Origin: Allacma fusca | Taxonomy: Eukaryota; Arthropoda; Collembola; Symphypleona; Sminthuridae | DNA: 64,000 nt | Reading direction: 5' to 3' | Assembly (NCBI GenBank): GCA_947179485.1 | Contig: OX359246.1 | Span: 57,515,632 to 57,579,631 of the forward strand | In this document: piece after piece, positions 31,116 through 42,444 of the stretch | How the letters are laid out: each line of letters begins with the position of its first letter | Position numbering within the stretch: the first letter of the stretch is position 1 | The notes under the pieces: model-generated | Told to the model about the DNA's origin: nothing | Databases searched by the model: none | Seen by the model: only the letters and a program-made list of their open reading frames with translations | Made by a program: the position numbers and the translations under genes

Positions 31116-34100
31116 TCAATCCCATCTGGATTTCCTTTTCTTTACCGGAACTTCTGTATCTGGTTCATCTAAGGCAGGTGGGGGTGGAGGTGGTGGCATC
31201 TCTACTTCCGGTGTATCTTCTGACCTTGTAAACTGAAAAAAATGTTTTAGTTATACTTAATTCCAAGGATTTTTATGCAATGATACTACAAAAGGACAAC
31301 CAATTTATTACATGTGTGATGTATTGTTGCTTAAAGGCCTCTTTCATGGCTCCCAGTCTCCCAGCAGCAGGGCCCGTGCCTAGATTATTCAAAACACTTC
31401 CAGTTACAAGCCCAGGCTTGAAAGTTGGTGACTGGTAAGGACCGGATGAGGCTGCAGTAGTACTATTACTTGCACTACCGTCGCCAGTATAGCCTAGCCC
31501 CCTGCAAGTTCCAACCAATGCGGCTCGTTTGCCTTTGCCTTCCTTGAAACGAGATTTGCGGAACCATGCGCTCTAAAAATTAATGAAATGCACATAAATG
31601 AAGCATACATAAATTTCCGTTATTATAATTTCTTAATTGTTTTTTTTAATACAATTTGTCAAATTGTTATCGAGCCGAATTAAACAAATAATAACTAACA
31701 ATAAATGGTCGCTTTTCTATTAAAGTTTGCAATTGTACAGCTCACTGTTCAAATAATGGTAAATTAACTGGGAATATAGTAGGTTCGACTAAAGAAATGT
31801 TAATTCGTGGAATGTATTATTATTTGCAAAAAGAAAAATATCTTTTTTGTTTTAAAATAGTTGAAAATGTTGTATACCTTCATTGCTAAATCTAGCAAAT
31901 CCTGCGGTACTATCTGACCCGCACCTTCCAAGTTTCGTACCAGATGCCCTGCAAATTCTTTATCTTTCTCCGTTACGAGTGTATAAGCTGTGCCCTTCTC
32001 TCCTGCACGGCCAGTTCTTCCAACCCGATGAGTATGAGTGTCAATGTCTCTTGCTACATCAAAGTTGACGACTGTTTTAATGTGAGGGATGTCCAGACCT
32101 CGAGCTAAAAATTAAAACAGATCTTCAACATTTGCTTCAAAATCACATACATAATCAACTTTAGTAGATAAAATCAGGGTTGGAAAACGTTATTAAAAAC
32201 GTAATTAAAGAAAAAAATAACCGAAATGGTTATTTTTATAAGAAAACACAAACCGAAAATTATTTCGTTTAAAAGAAACGGAAACAAAAACAGAAACCGA
32301 AAAATACTAAATATAAAATACGTTTGTTTTGGTTTTGAAATGTCTACTCATACGGTAATCTACCTACTGGCCATCAAATCAATTATACGCCCGCTTACTT
32401 CACACTTTTTAAGCGTGCATAGCACACAATTGTATTTCAATAAGTGTTAAAGATAGTTACACTCTGGTCAATGAGTATTATTATACTTGCATTCAGCTTA
32501 TTGTTAGTAACAGTTAAAAATTCTGTAATGGTTTGCTGTAGCAAGGCTTATGAGTTCAATGTTTAATAATCTTAAGTGTCTCAGTCTTAACTGCACTAAA
32601 TATGAATTAGATAGAAAGAAGAAATGCTGAGAGCCATTTCGTTTCCCCGAACCTTAGGGTTTGAAAGGAATTTATACTTTTCGCGCATAGCTGATAAAAG
32701 GAGTTTCCGAAATTGAATTGGATTCCTTAAAGTTTTTCATTTCTGTTAAACTATTTCCCGTTTCAAATAAAACGAAAACACAAACGGAAATAGAAAAATT
32801 AAAATATTTAAAATTGCTAATTTACCTGCAACATCTGTCGCTACCAAAATATCCTTTTCTTTCTTTCGGAAAGCTGAGATAACTACATTTCTTTCAGTTT
32901 GGTCCATGTCTCCGTGTAGTAGCAAAGAGTCGCATTCCTTTAGTTTCAAGTTGTTTTGCAGCTCTTCTGCATTTGCCTACACATACAATTGATTGGGTAT
33001 TAGTAATACACATGAGTACAACTTTATAATACAATAATTGCAGAACTATAACTGCTTCACACGGTATACAATTTTCTCTGACCTTTTTGGTTACAAAAAT
33101 CAGAATCGAACCAGTTGCCGTAAACTGGACTAAATTCTTGAGTAACCAAATCCATTTTGCACCACCCAAAGGCTTGATTAAAACTATTTGCGTCACGTCT
33201 TGATTGGCTTCTCCTACATCGCCCTGTCAAAATCAATTGAATATTATTATTACTAAATTGATCCAATTATTTAATAAAGGTTCGCTTCTCAGTGGCTCTA
33301 ACGTGTAATTCCAAATAAATTTTCAACAGACCTGCACGACTCTAATAGGATCATTAAGAGCAATCCTTGCAAGCTTCTCGACTTTTTTCCGGAAAGTTGC
33401 GCTAAAGAGCATTGTTTGCCGATCGGGTCGAACATGATCACAGATTGAACGAACTTGAACTTCAAAACCCATATCAAACATACGGTCAGCTTCGTCTAGA
33501 ACTAAATATGTTACACGTTCCAGATTTGTCGCCTTCATTTTCACCATGTCAATCATACGACCTGGCGTGGCTACCACTATCTCGGCGCCCTTCTCAAGGT
33601 CCTTCGATTGCTCCCACTTTGAACCGCCACCATAGCAGCAACAAACGTTGTAATTGAAAACCTTTCCGAATTTCTTTGCTTCTGAGTAGATCTATGACAG
33701 AATAGTAGCAATAAATATATAAGTCTTGACGTATAAAAGTGAAAACTGTGATGTTTCGGACAACAGCAGAGTCTTTTACCTGCAAAGCTAATTCCCTGGT
33801 CGGACAAAGAATCAAACCAATCGGCCCATCGCCAGGTTTCAACTCCGGTTGATCCGCAATGTGAATTAACATGGGCCAAAGGAATGCTGCTGTCTTACCA
33901 CTACCAGTTTTAGCAATACCTGAAAATTGTCTCAATATTACAATCTTGTAGCTAAAAACTTAATATTGCACCCGTTTGCAAAATTATTACCTATGATATC
34001 CCTCCCTGTCATGGCTATTGGGATCCCTTGAGCTTGAATGGGTGTAGGTTGAGTAAATTCTGATTTCCGAATGGCTTTCAATAAATTCTCAGGGAAACCC

Positions 34101-35292
34101 AAATGGCCAAAACTGCTTACAGGCTTTGGCGGGGCGGCACCACTTACCTTCACAAATCGTAAGTATTCAAAATAAATTATTACATTACGGCTCTGAATTT
34201 GGCAACAAGTCATAATGTACACTCTAAAGCAACAAAATAATTTAATCTGGCGATTTTAAAAATAAAAAAAAACTCTGTTCTCAAAATACCTTCAAACCCA
34301 GGGCGTCCCGAAGTGCATCCACCTTCTCTTCGTCCAAGCTGCTGATATCTACATGCTCTTCATAAAACTTTTTCTCAAATGGCTTATACTCTATAGTCGA
34401 GTGATCTACAGCTGGTAAAGGATCGATGTACTGAAATAAAAATAAACTTATAACTTTATTTTTCAAGTAATTATTTATATGACCGCATTATATAGCCACA
34501 ATATCCTTGCTTCAATTATTCCAATGCATCTTACAAAACATACATACATACATACATTATACAAAATAAAAATGACGCCATAATGGTTTTGTATACCATA
34601 CCTTTGATTTTTTTGGTGCAATTGGATTTCCATCCTCGTCATACTCCATATCATCATCCGAATCAATATCTTTTCCAAAGTTAGGATTCTCAGCAACAAA
34701 CCTTTAGATAAACATACAATAAATGCTATAATAAATATTCTTTTCAAAAGTAATAATCATTACATCTGTATTCATCAAATTCAACAACACCTTCAACCTC
34801 TTATTCTAAAAGCCATCAAAATCAAATACACACTTCTAACAATTACCTATAATAAGTCTCCTCATCGTCCTCCTCCTCAATATCATCCCTCACTCCCTTG
34901 AGCAGTTCTCTCTCCGGGTTCGGCTTCTCTTTCTGAGTCTTCACCTCTTTCTCAATGTTCTGCATGAAGGCATCCAAAGGATCATCATCAGAGTCCTCAG
35001 CTGGACCTTGTTTGTAAGACGGACTTCCCGGAGCGGGCTGATATGCCAACGGCTCCTCCTCATCATCATCAAAATACTCCTCCTCAGTCTTCTTCCTCTT
35101 GTTGATGGCTGAGGTGTAGGAGTCCACTATAGTATTTGCATTTGCATGTATTGCTGACATCGTTGTGAAGCCCTTGCTATTGACTTGACAGCTCGGAGGA
35201 GGCGGAATGGCCGCTCTGCCCGATGACGATGAGCCCCCTCCTGCCGGCTGGAACCGGATGCCCCTTCCAAAATTATTGTATCGTCCACTCAT
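31116..35292 (-). CDS. DDX42: DEAD-box RNA helicase DDX42, 746 aa
   Basis: Eleven coding exons join in perfect phase: 34,847-35,292; 34,602-34,701; 34,290-34,430; 33,991-34,147; 33,780-33,919; 33,332-33,691; 33,083-33,223; 32,826-32,976; 31,878-32,104; 31,312-31,572; 31,116-31,232. The start ATG gives [14 protein letters not shown]. The product carries an acidic N-region with [13 protein letters not shown] and the Q motif FTQPTPIQ. Then come AKTGSGKT (284-291), CPTREL, DEAD (394-397), [14 protein letters not shown] and the [12 protein letters not shown] motif. It ends KKRKSRWD as in animal DDX42. DDX42 binds the U2 snRNP protein SF3B1 and acts in branch-site recognition (family knowledge). 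The C-terminal RGG/His-rich tail of vertebrates is shortened here to a ~120-residue Pro-rich end. A 5' UTR intron is indicated by GTAAGT at 35,485 and an acceptor at 35,310. Confidence 0.96.
32160..32820. other. Large DDX42 intron with possible repeat insertion
   Basis: This intron is ~720 bp where the others are 60-300 bp. It contains CAGGGTTGGAAAACG near 32,178 and blocks of GAAACGGAAAC/GTTTCAAATAAAACG in both orientations near 32,270 and 32,760. These look like subterminal repeats of a TIR element, but the right end is not found. Confidence 0.4.
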
Positions 35293-35485
35293 GTTTCCCT
35301 TCCACTTCTGTATAGACAAATACATACACATTAATTCCTCAATCCAAAAAAATACAAAAACAAAATCAAACTGTATCACTTTAAATTACATAAAAGACCC
35401 ATAACTTGAAACTCTTATTAATTAATTATTAATTATTGTTATTCTAAAAATATTTTTATAACAACCCCAATTTCTTACAACTTAC

Positions 35486-36143
35486 CCAAATCAATGCCGA
35501 AAGGCTGTCACCAGTAGCGTAATTGTAGTTAAGTAATTGTTTAAAAATTAAACGCAATAATTATTAGTGCAACGCACAGTCAATGTAAAAACACAAGTCA
35601 TCAATTAACTATTACACAATAAAGGCCCAAGAAAATTTAAGAATTAATCTAAGGGCAGTTTAACAATAATATATTCAAATGAAATTAAGTAGTTATAATT
35701 AAACTTGATCAACTTCTCATTCAAGTCTCAAAGGACTGATTATGAGCGGTAACACACTCGGACAGCTCACAGACACAGTGCACACGGTCAGTCTTAACAC
35801 TGCACAGTTGTCCACTGGATTTGTACACAGTGTACAGACAGCTACGATGATATGACCAGTAGCAGGGATAGGGATGTGTGATTGTGATGTGATGTGTGTG
35901 TGTGTGTGTGTGGGGGGTATTTCAAGTCAATGTCGGCAAGTTGAATGCAGCCCATAAAATCCACCTTTGACTCAATACTGCACATTCTGAAGGGCCTACC
36001 CTGTAACGTTGGCTCCAATACTGTAAGCTTAAACTGAAAGTAATTATTCCATTCATTATTGCTTATTACCCCAACGATATGAAATTATACACATGGACAG
36101 TAGTAGTGAAGCAGGTTATTTTTATTTTAAATTATCCTGAGTA
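35486..36143. promoter_or_regulatory. DDX42 5' region
   Basis: Upstream of the DDX42 5' UTR exon whose donor is at 35,485. It includes a (TG)n microsatellite at about 35,880-35,912. No TATA or other core element can be assigned with confidence. Confidence 0.35.
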
Positions 36144-36229
36144 ATATATCGTCGCTAAAGAGACAAAATGGTCTAAATGCCTTACAAAAGCATGCGCAAG
36201 ACCATTTTGCCTCTTCAGCGACGATATAT
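36144..36229 (-). ncRNA. Candidate hairpin: 31-bp stem, 24-base loop (miRNA-like or MITE)
   Basis: Arms 36,144-36,174 and 36,199-36,229 are reverse complements at 29 of 31 positions. On the plus strand the two differences would be A-C mismatches. On the minus strand both become G-U wobbles, so a minus transcript would form an unbroken 31-bp stem. The loop holds ATGC/GCAT, which could extend pairing. The size (86 bases) suits a pre-miRNA, but a small palindromic transposon is equally possible. Confidence 0.4.
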
Positions 36230-36960
36230 GCTTAATGAAACATTTTGGAACGCTATAAAGCTATATGGTGGAGAGACCTGCATAATTTAATTTAATCATT
36301 ATTATAAAGAAAAATTAAATAACCATTACCTCTGGAAATATCACGTTAGGTCATAGTAGTTAAGTTTAACCGTAATTAAGTGAATAATTAAATTATAATT
36401 AACTATATTACCAGCTATAAATAAGAGCTGATGCAAGTAAATTACTTTAGTTTGAGTGAAACTGCAAGTAGGCCATTTTTTTTAAATATTTAGTCGCAAA
36501 TGAATTTTTGGAACAGTTTTTATTTTCACTGATTATATATTCTTAACACTAAACTTTGTATTAATAACACATCCAATAGAATATTAATGAAATTAATGGG
36601 GCGTTGACCTAGCTAAGGGATGTATGTATTTAAAATTGGGAATTTTGGGATTTATTCTCGTTTTTTGAATCAAAGTTACAATAAAAAAAAATCCAAAACT
36701 GCAATCGATGAATCGATTGCCACAGAAACGAAGCGCTACTGCCTCGCTAGTGTGAGCTCGATTGAAAGTTGTTGTAATTTTGGCTGGTTGGGTAGTTGTT
36801 ACACAAAATGTATGTTTAGAGTAAAGTAGTTGAAGTAGGTTAATATAATAATAGTTTATTTTTGCGTTTTTTGGAAATGTCATCGAACGTGCAATTTTTG
36901 AGTGGGAAATATATCCCCAGCTCTCATCATGAGTGAGTTTTATTTCCTGGTCTTTGTGTG
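36230..36960. other. No gene recognised
   Basis: AT-rich DNA. Frames of 69-96 codons on both strands at 36,593-36,883 overlap each other and have no motif. Confidence 0.35.
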
Positions 36961-36989
36961 GAAGGTATTTTATACCTTGTCATCATGGA

Positions 36990-38580
36990 AATAATTTCCG
37001 TGGTGAAAACGAAATTGTAAATCTAAAATTTGAAATTTCACTGTGTCGACCGTGTTATTTGTTCATTATGTTGCCAATACACTAATGCCGTGGCGTGGAA
37101 CGCAGTTTCCACGTCCTCGGAAATCAAGGAATTCATTTCTAAATCTGGTTGCTACATAAATAGGGAGTTTTTGCAAAATTTGATGAAATTCCGAGTCGGG
37201 GAAGCTATTTTTACGGCCTTAGTGATCAACGAGCATGTTCCCATGGTTAAATCGGGTTTTCAAGTCAATTCGATTTCATGATTTGTTTTTGAAATTTCAT
37301 CAAAATTCGAATTTTATGGCGGGGAAGGTACTCTCCACGATTATAGTGATCAAGGAATTCGTTTGTGCTGCTAAATCAGATTTTTCCATAAATTCTGAAT
37401 ATTTTTGAACAGGGTTGCTGATTTTTTTGATTTTTTTGAAATAAATCAAAAAAATCAGATTTATTTGATTTAAATCGGATTTTTTTGATTTAAATCAATA
37501 TTTTATGATTTAAATTCAAAATTTTATCGTACGACAGAATTTCCATACAAATATTTGGATTTTAATTTTCCTAATAATATTGTACACTGTTGACACCAAT
37601 GAAACTTGAACAATTAATCAAATGTATTGAGAGAAAATTTTAGAGGCAAGCCAACTACCTAATAGGAAATAAAAAACTGGTTTTTGAAGTCAAACGCTGT
37701 GTTGGACAGATACCGACTGTCTCATTTGGATTTTTATTGATTAATGTATACACGATACACATTATATAAAATGTGTATAGTGTGTACATACGTATACAGT
37801 GTTTCGGGACGGGATGGTACAATATGTTGGGACAGAAAAATTATATCCAAATTAGGAATATACCGTTTAAACAAGTGTGAATATCTCTGTACAAAAGTAT
37901 AACATTTAAAAAATGCAAAATTCACAGTCAAACCTTGCCACTTTCAACGGTACTCTTTTAGAAAGATGGGATATTGGCATGTTTTTGTAGTTTCTGTTAC
38001 GGACGAGACAATTTCGGGATATAAATATTGTCCCCGTGTTATTTTGGGACGGCATCGGAATAATAATTTTTGTCAATGGATTTTGAAACGAGACGGAATC
38101 TTCTGTGGGACATACCAATTATCCCCAGCAGAAGCTCTAGTATTATACAATACTTCAAAACTCACTCATATCCAAATTTTATGGGATTGTGACAGCTTGA
38201 CAGATAATCAATATGTCAACGTACCCAAATTATCCTGAAAATTATCAAAATCCTAAATGGTCTCATGCCAAAAATTTGTAAAAACACAAAAATGGACGTT
38301 TTACAACGTTTGGAGACGTAAAATTATATTTTATCTAACCGCAAAAGTTGAAAAGTCAATTTTGATTTAAATCAATGATTTATTTGAAAAAAATCAAGTG
38401 ATTTAAATCTTGATTTAAATCAAGATTTAAATCAACGTGATTTAAATCAAGCCACCCTGTTTTTGAAAATTCGTGAAATTTGGGGTGGGAAAGGTATTTT
38501 CCACGACTTTAGTGATCAACGAATTCGTATGTGCGGTTAAATCGGATTTTTAGGTAAATTGGGGGAATTTTCAAAATTTC
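36990..38580. repeat. ~105-125-bp diverged tandem repeat split by a hAT element
   Basis: A block like GAAGGTA..CCACGA.TTTAGTGATCAACGAATTCG...TAAATC.GATTTT recurs, with its GATCAA point at about 37,122, 37,224, 37,348 and 38,514. The last is 37,456 once the insertion is removed. The units also carry paired AAATTTCATGAAATTTC-like stretches. Confidence 0.65.
37410..38459. mobile_element. Non-autonomous hAT element, GATTTAAATC family (1,050 bp)
   Basis: Starts CAGGGTTGCTGATTTTTTTG and ends AAATCAAGCCACCCTG. The flanks are an exact 8-bp duplication TTTTTGAA (37,402-37,409 and 38,460-38,467). Both subterminal zones are made of GATTTAAATC repeats. TIRs of the CAGGGTGGC type with such repeats are well known among animal hAT MITEs. 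There is no transposase frame. The tandem repeat outside continues cleanly once the element is removed. Confidence 0.92.
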
Positions 38581-39770
38581 ATGAAATTTCAAGAAATTTC
38601 GAAAATTGAAAAAATAAAGGCGTTATTCCCAAGTCCAGGACCCAACAGGTCGTTTGCCACTGGTCTGGTCGTTGTATCTCGTCCCGTGCGGGAGCCTTTA
38701 GAAGGACAAAATCAAAAACGAGCAATTTTACAAAAGCGCTTCGCTTTAATTAGGAGTTCAAAATGTGACGCGAAGGTACTAATGAGGGGCGATGCAATTA
38801 TTGCTTAAAAATGTTAATGCTCTTCGTTTACGCTTAGGGTGCATGCCTACATTTGGGACAGATTTGGGATTAATAGAAATGAATTTGAAATCCGGCGCGC
38901 TGTCCGTCCCAAAAAGGGCAACAACATCAAAGGTAGGCGCGAAATAGGAATACGTATTTACAAATATATATAAAAAGTGAAATTTAAAAACGAGTTTATT
39001 TTCCAGTTGTAAATTTATAATTAATAGTTAACTCATTATTTTTCCTCCTCAAATTATATAATCGGGGTGAGGGAAAAACCCAACTACGGATTTTGTGACG
39101 TCATTTGTAGGTAAAAACTTGGCTTCGTACCAAATATTCGTATTTCCAAATTAATTGATATGGTTCTGATTTGAAGTGATGGAATCACACTGGGTAAACG
39201 TCACTGTCGTGCTTGTGATTTGTCATCATCTTGTTAGAAGATAATAAATTATTTGCTCGGACCCCGTCTTCATGTTTGTATGAATCATATTAATTTTGTT
39301 CCTTTTGATTTTTGTTTGTATTATTGGTTCTGCTACTTTTTGGTCAAAGTGGAAGTAACTACTGGATGGGAGTCACTTGGTGAACTGTTCTACATTCCCT
39401 TGCTATTTCCGGAAACGATTTGGAAGAAGAAGGTAAAAAAAATATAAGTATCCGTGGTCAATTTTATGGATTTGTGAGTTTATTAGAAATTAGCGGGTAT
39501 GTTATTTTTAATTATTTCGGGTGGGAATTTTGGGAACGGAGATTGTGTATTGATTGAAGGGATCATCATTGATGAATGGGTGGTGTTGTTGGAGTAACTT
39601 TTGGCGTTTGTGTGGTGAATGAGGAAATTTTGATTGGAAGTAGTGGACGGTGGGATATCTATTAAAGGGTTTAATCTTGTGTTGATTTTGTAACAGTGTA
39701 GGAGTTGATTTACTACATTGGTGTTGGCTTCAAGTGCATATATCTGGCAGTTGGAAGTAGGTCAACTGCC
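38581..39770. other. 5' flank of the PDK1-like kinase gene, possible 5' UTR exons
   Basis: A donor-like AAG-GTAAAA at about 39,432 and an acceptor TTTTGTAACAG near 39,698 suggest a non-coding first exon followed by the exon that holds the kinase ATG. No independent gene is recognised. Confidence 0.4.
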
Positions 39771-42444
39771 ATGTCTCAACCTACTACCGAAGAGGCTCCT
39801 AGCAAACCAACGAAGAAAACCGCCAATGATTACGCCTTTGGCAAGTTGCTGGGGGAAGGAAGTTTTTCTAATGTGAGCTCATTGTATGTTTATTTTTATA
39901 TTCATTTGAAGTGTACAATTATTTACATCTGCTAGAAGTCAATAACTTATGGGTAGTCGTGCATTCACTGGTATTCTTGTTTGAATCGATCCTTTACTAT
40001 TATTATTACCTATTGGAATAGTTATTGTTATTTAGGTAATAATAATAATTTATGAGCGAATTTTTTAAAGCCTAATGTTTTTGAAAGCATGTTCGAAACT
40101 GGATCGACAGGGAAAGTTGGCGGTGTATGTATCATACTGGACATTGATTTGTTATTCTTTCGGATCGGGTGCAATTTCTTCACTCGGATAATTTTTAGGA
40201 ATACGATTCTACGCATACTTTTGACATGGGAGTAAGATTTAAAAATCTTTGAATACAATTTTGATTAACCCATTCGAATAACCAAATCACAAATGAGGAT
40301 AAATTATTCTTAACGGCCTACAAACTGGATGGATGAAGAGTCAATCACTCCAATTGAATGGATTCGTTTAGAAGATTTAGGATATGAGCTATCCTTTCCT
40401 TGTAGATTCATAAGTTTTTTAAAATTATGGCTCTGCACTCAAAAGTCATTCGTATACATGTAATTAATTTGAAACAGTAGTCCAATATTTATGCTCGCAG
40501 AAGAAAGTAATATGATTGTAAAATGTATGCTGATATTCCCGAAGGAATTTTGTTATATGATGTTAACTGTTTCTGTAATTTATGCTCGGCATAGGTCTAC
40601 TTGGCAAAGGATGTCAAAGCGCAGCGGGAGTATGCTAGTAAGTTGGAATTTTAGTAGCATGAATGCTTTTGTTTTAAATGTGTGGTTTGATAAAATTAAA
40701 GAATAAATAACAATATTCATCATGGTTGGTCGTATTAATGTACGAATTTTCATAACAGGTTTGATGTAATTGCTTTTGTTGTGAATATTCATTAGTCAAA
40801 GTCTGTGACAAGATGCATATAATACGGGAGAAGAAAGCAGAGTTAATCCAACGGGAGAAGCAAGTAATGACAATTATATCACATCACCGCTCGGATGTAG
40901 CTCCGTTCTTTGTGAATTTGTACGCAACTTTTCAAGACTCGGAAAGACTATGTAAGTCTGTTCGTAGGCTAGACTATTGTTTACACGAATGCAGATATAC
41001 ATACATCATCCTCTGAAAAATGACTTTTGTGCTTCATCGTTATAGTTAAGATACTGTTATGCGTGTATTTATTTTGTCTAGATTTCGTAATGACGTACGC
41101 ACCGAGCGGAGAACTTTTAAAATTACTAAATTTTCATAAGACTTTTAACAAAGAAACTTGCCGATTCTATGCGGGGGAGATTCTTCAGGCGCTGATACAT
41201 CTCCATAACTTGAAAATCGTCCATAGGGATCTGAAGCCGGAGAATATTCTCCTCAACGAATTTGGACATGTACTTATCACAGATTTTGGTTCTGCGAAGA
41301 TTATGTCTTCAAACGAAAAGGCAGATTTACCAGAGCCTGAGAAAAGCAACTCGGGTTGGTCCTCATTATTTGGTTCTATTTAATTTGGACAGTCTTAGTA
41401 ATGAAATATGAAATATCCGCGTTCTAGTTCTAGGTAGCATCTAAACTTGACCAAGTCTAGCTTTTTTTTACTATAGATGACCCCACTAGTAATAAACAAT
41501 CAAGGAAAAATAGCTTTGTCGGGACAGCGCAATACGTGTCACCAGAGGTACTCCAAGGGAAATATTCTATCGTTGGACCACCTGCAGATTTGTGGGCCTT
41601 CGGGTGTGTCATATATCAGTTTCTGACCGGGTCATCCCCTTTCAATGGGCCGTAAGTTAACAATAAGTCAATTTCATGAAAGCTCGAATTATGCATTCTA
41701 TTCAGTTCTATTTTTACCAAAATTGTCTTGTCATTACAGGAATGAGTACCTCATTTTTCAAAAAATTATTAAAATCAACTATGATTTCCCCCCAGATTTC
41801 GACTCGGAAGCGAAGGATATTGTAGAAAATTTATTGGTATGAATTTGCAAATTACTTTCAAAAACTTATAGAGTTAACTTGTTAGTTATGGCTTACATTA
41901 GTCATTACGTAATTTGTAATCATTGAGTTACCTTACGATGGAAAAAGTAAAGCGAACAGCTTATCATTTAAACTCTTTAGAGACTAGAGCCTGGCGAACG
42001 TTTGGGTTCTCGAGATACAGATCGGTACACTTCCATAAAATCTCATGAGTTTTTCCATGGAATTGATTTCGACGTGCTTCACAAGCAAGATCCACCTTCC
42101 TTCGATCCACCAGTGAAAAAAGAAAATCTTTGGGTAAAATTGTAATTTCTTGCAAGTAAACATTTCCAAAATAATACTTATTGCCGTCGTGTACCAATGT
42201 GTAATTCAAATGCCAGAGTGAAGATGGAGAGTACCTGCTGCCTGGTTTCGATCCCAGAGTTATAGCCCAGAGGATTTTGTCTGGTGATGGTGACCAACCA
42301 ATAGTGTGGGCAAACAGTTCAGTCACTTCAGGGTCGAAGGATCAGATGGAACTTATCAAGAACCCGGACCCGGTAGAGCCCATCTCTTCTGAAAAGATCG
42401 ACCAGCCTGAAAAAAGCCCTTCAAGTCGATGTTACTGCTGTTGA
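39771..42444 (+). CDS. PDK1-like AGC kinase without a PH domain, C-terminal CYCC, 408 aa
   Basis: Eight exons (39,771-39,872; 40,595-40,637; 40,796-40,951; 41,082-41,354; 41,477-41,651; 41,740-41,836; 41,981-42,133; 42,217-42,444) sum to 409 codons in one frame. The kinase is complete: GEGSFSN at 28-34, AIK with Lys50, HRDLKPEN at 148-155, DFG at 168-170, and the activation segment [13 protein letters not shown] with Ser204 at the human Ser241 position. [10 protein letters not shown] and EPGERLG follow, as in 3-phosphoinositide-dependent kinase 1, which switches on AKT, S6K and PKC. Human PDK1 continues into a phosphoinositide-binding PH domain. Here the last exon instead gives ~75 polar residues ending SSRCYCC. 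That end could be prenylated or palmitoylated. The exon 4 donor (GTTGGT) is weak; reading through gives a stop after LFGSI. Confidence 0.88.

Noticed and set aside
35869-35920. TG-rich run as a regulatory element
   Set aside because: It is a plain (TG)n microsatellite; no function can be argued from sequence alone.
36593-36883. Overlapping frames on both strands
   Set aside because: Each is short and they overlap antisense; neither has a motif or splice partners.
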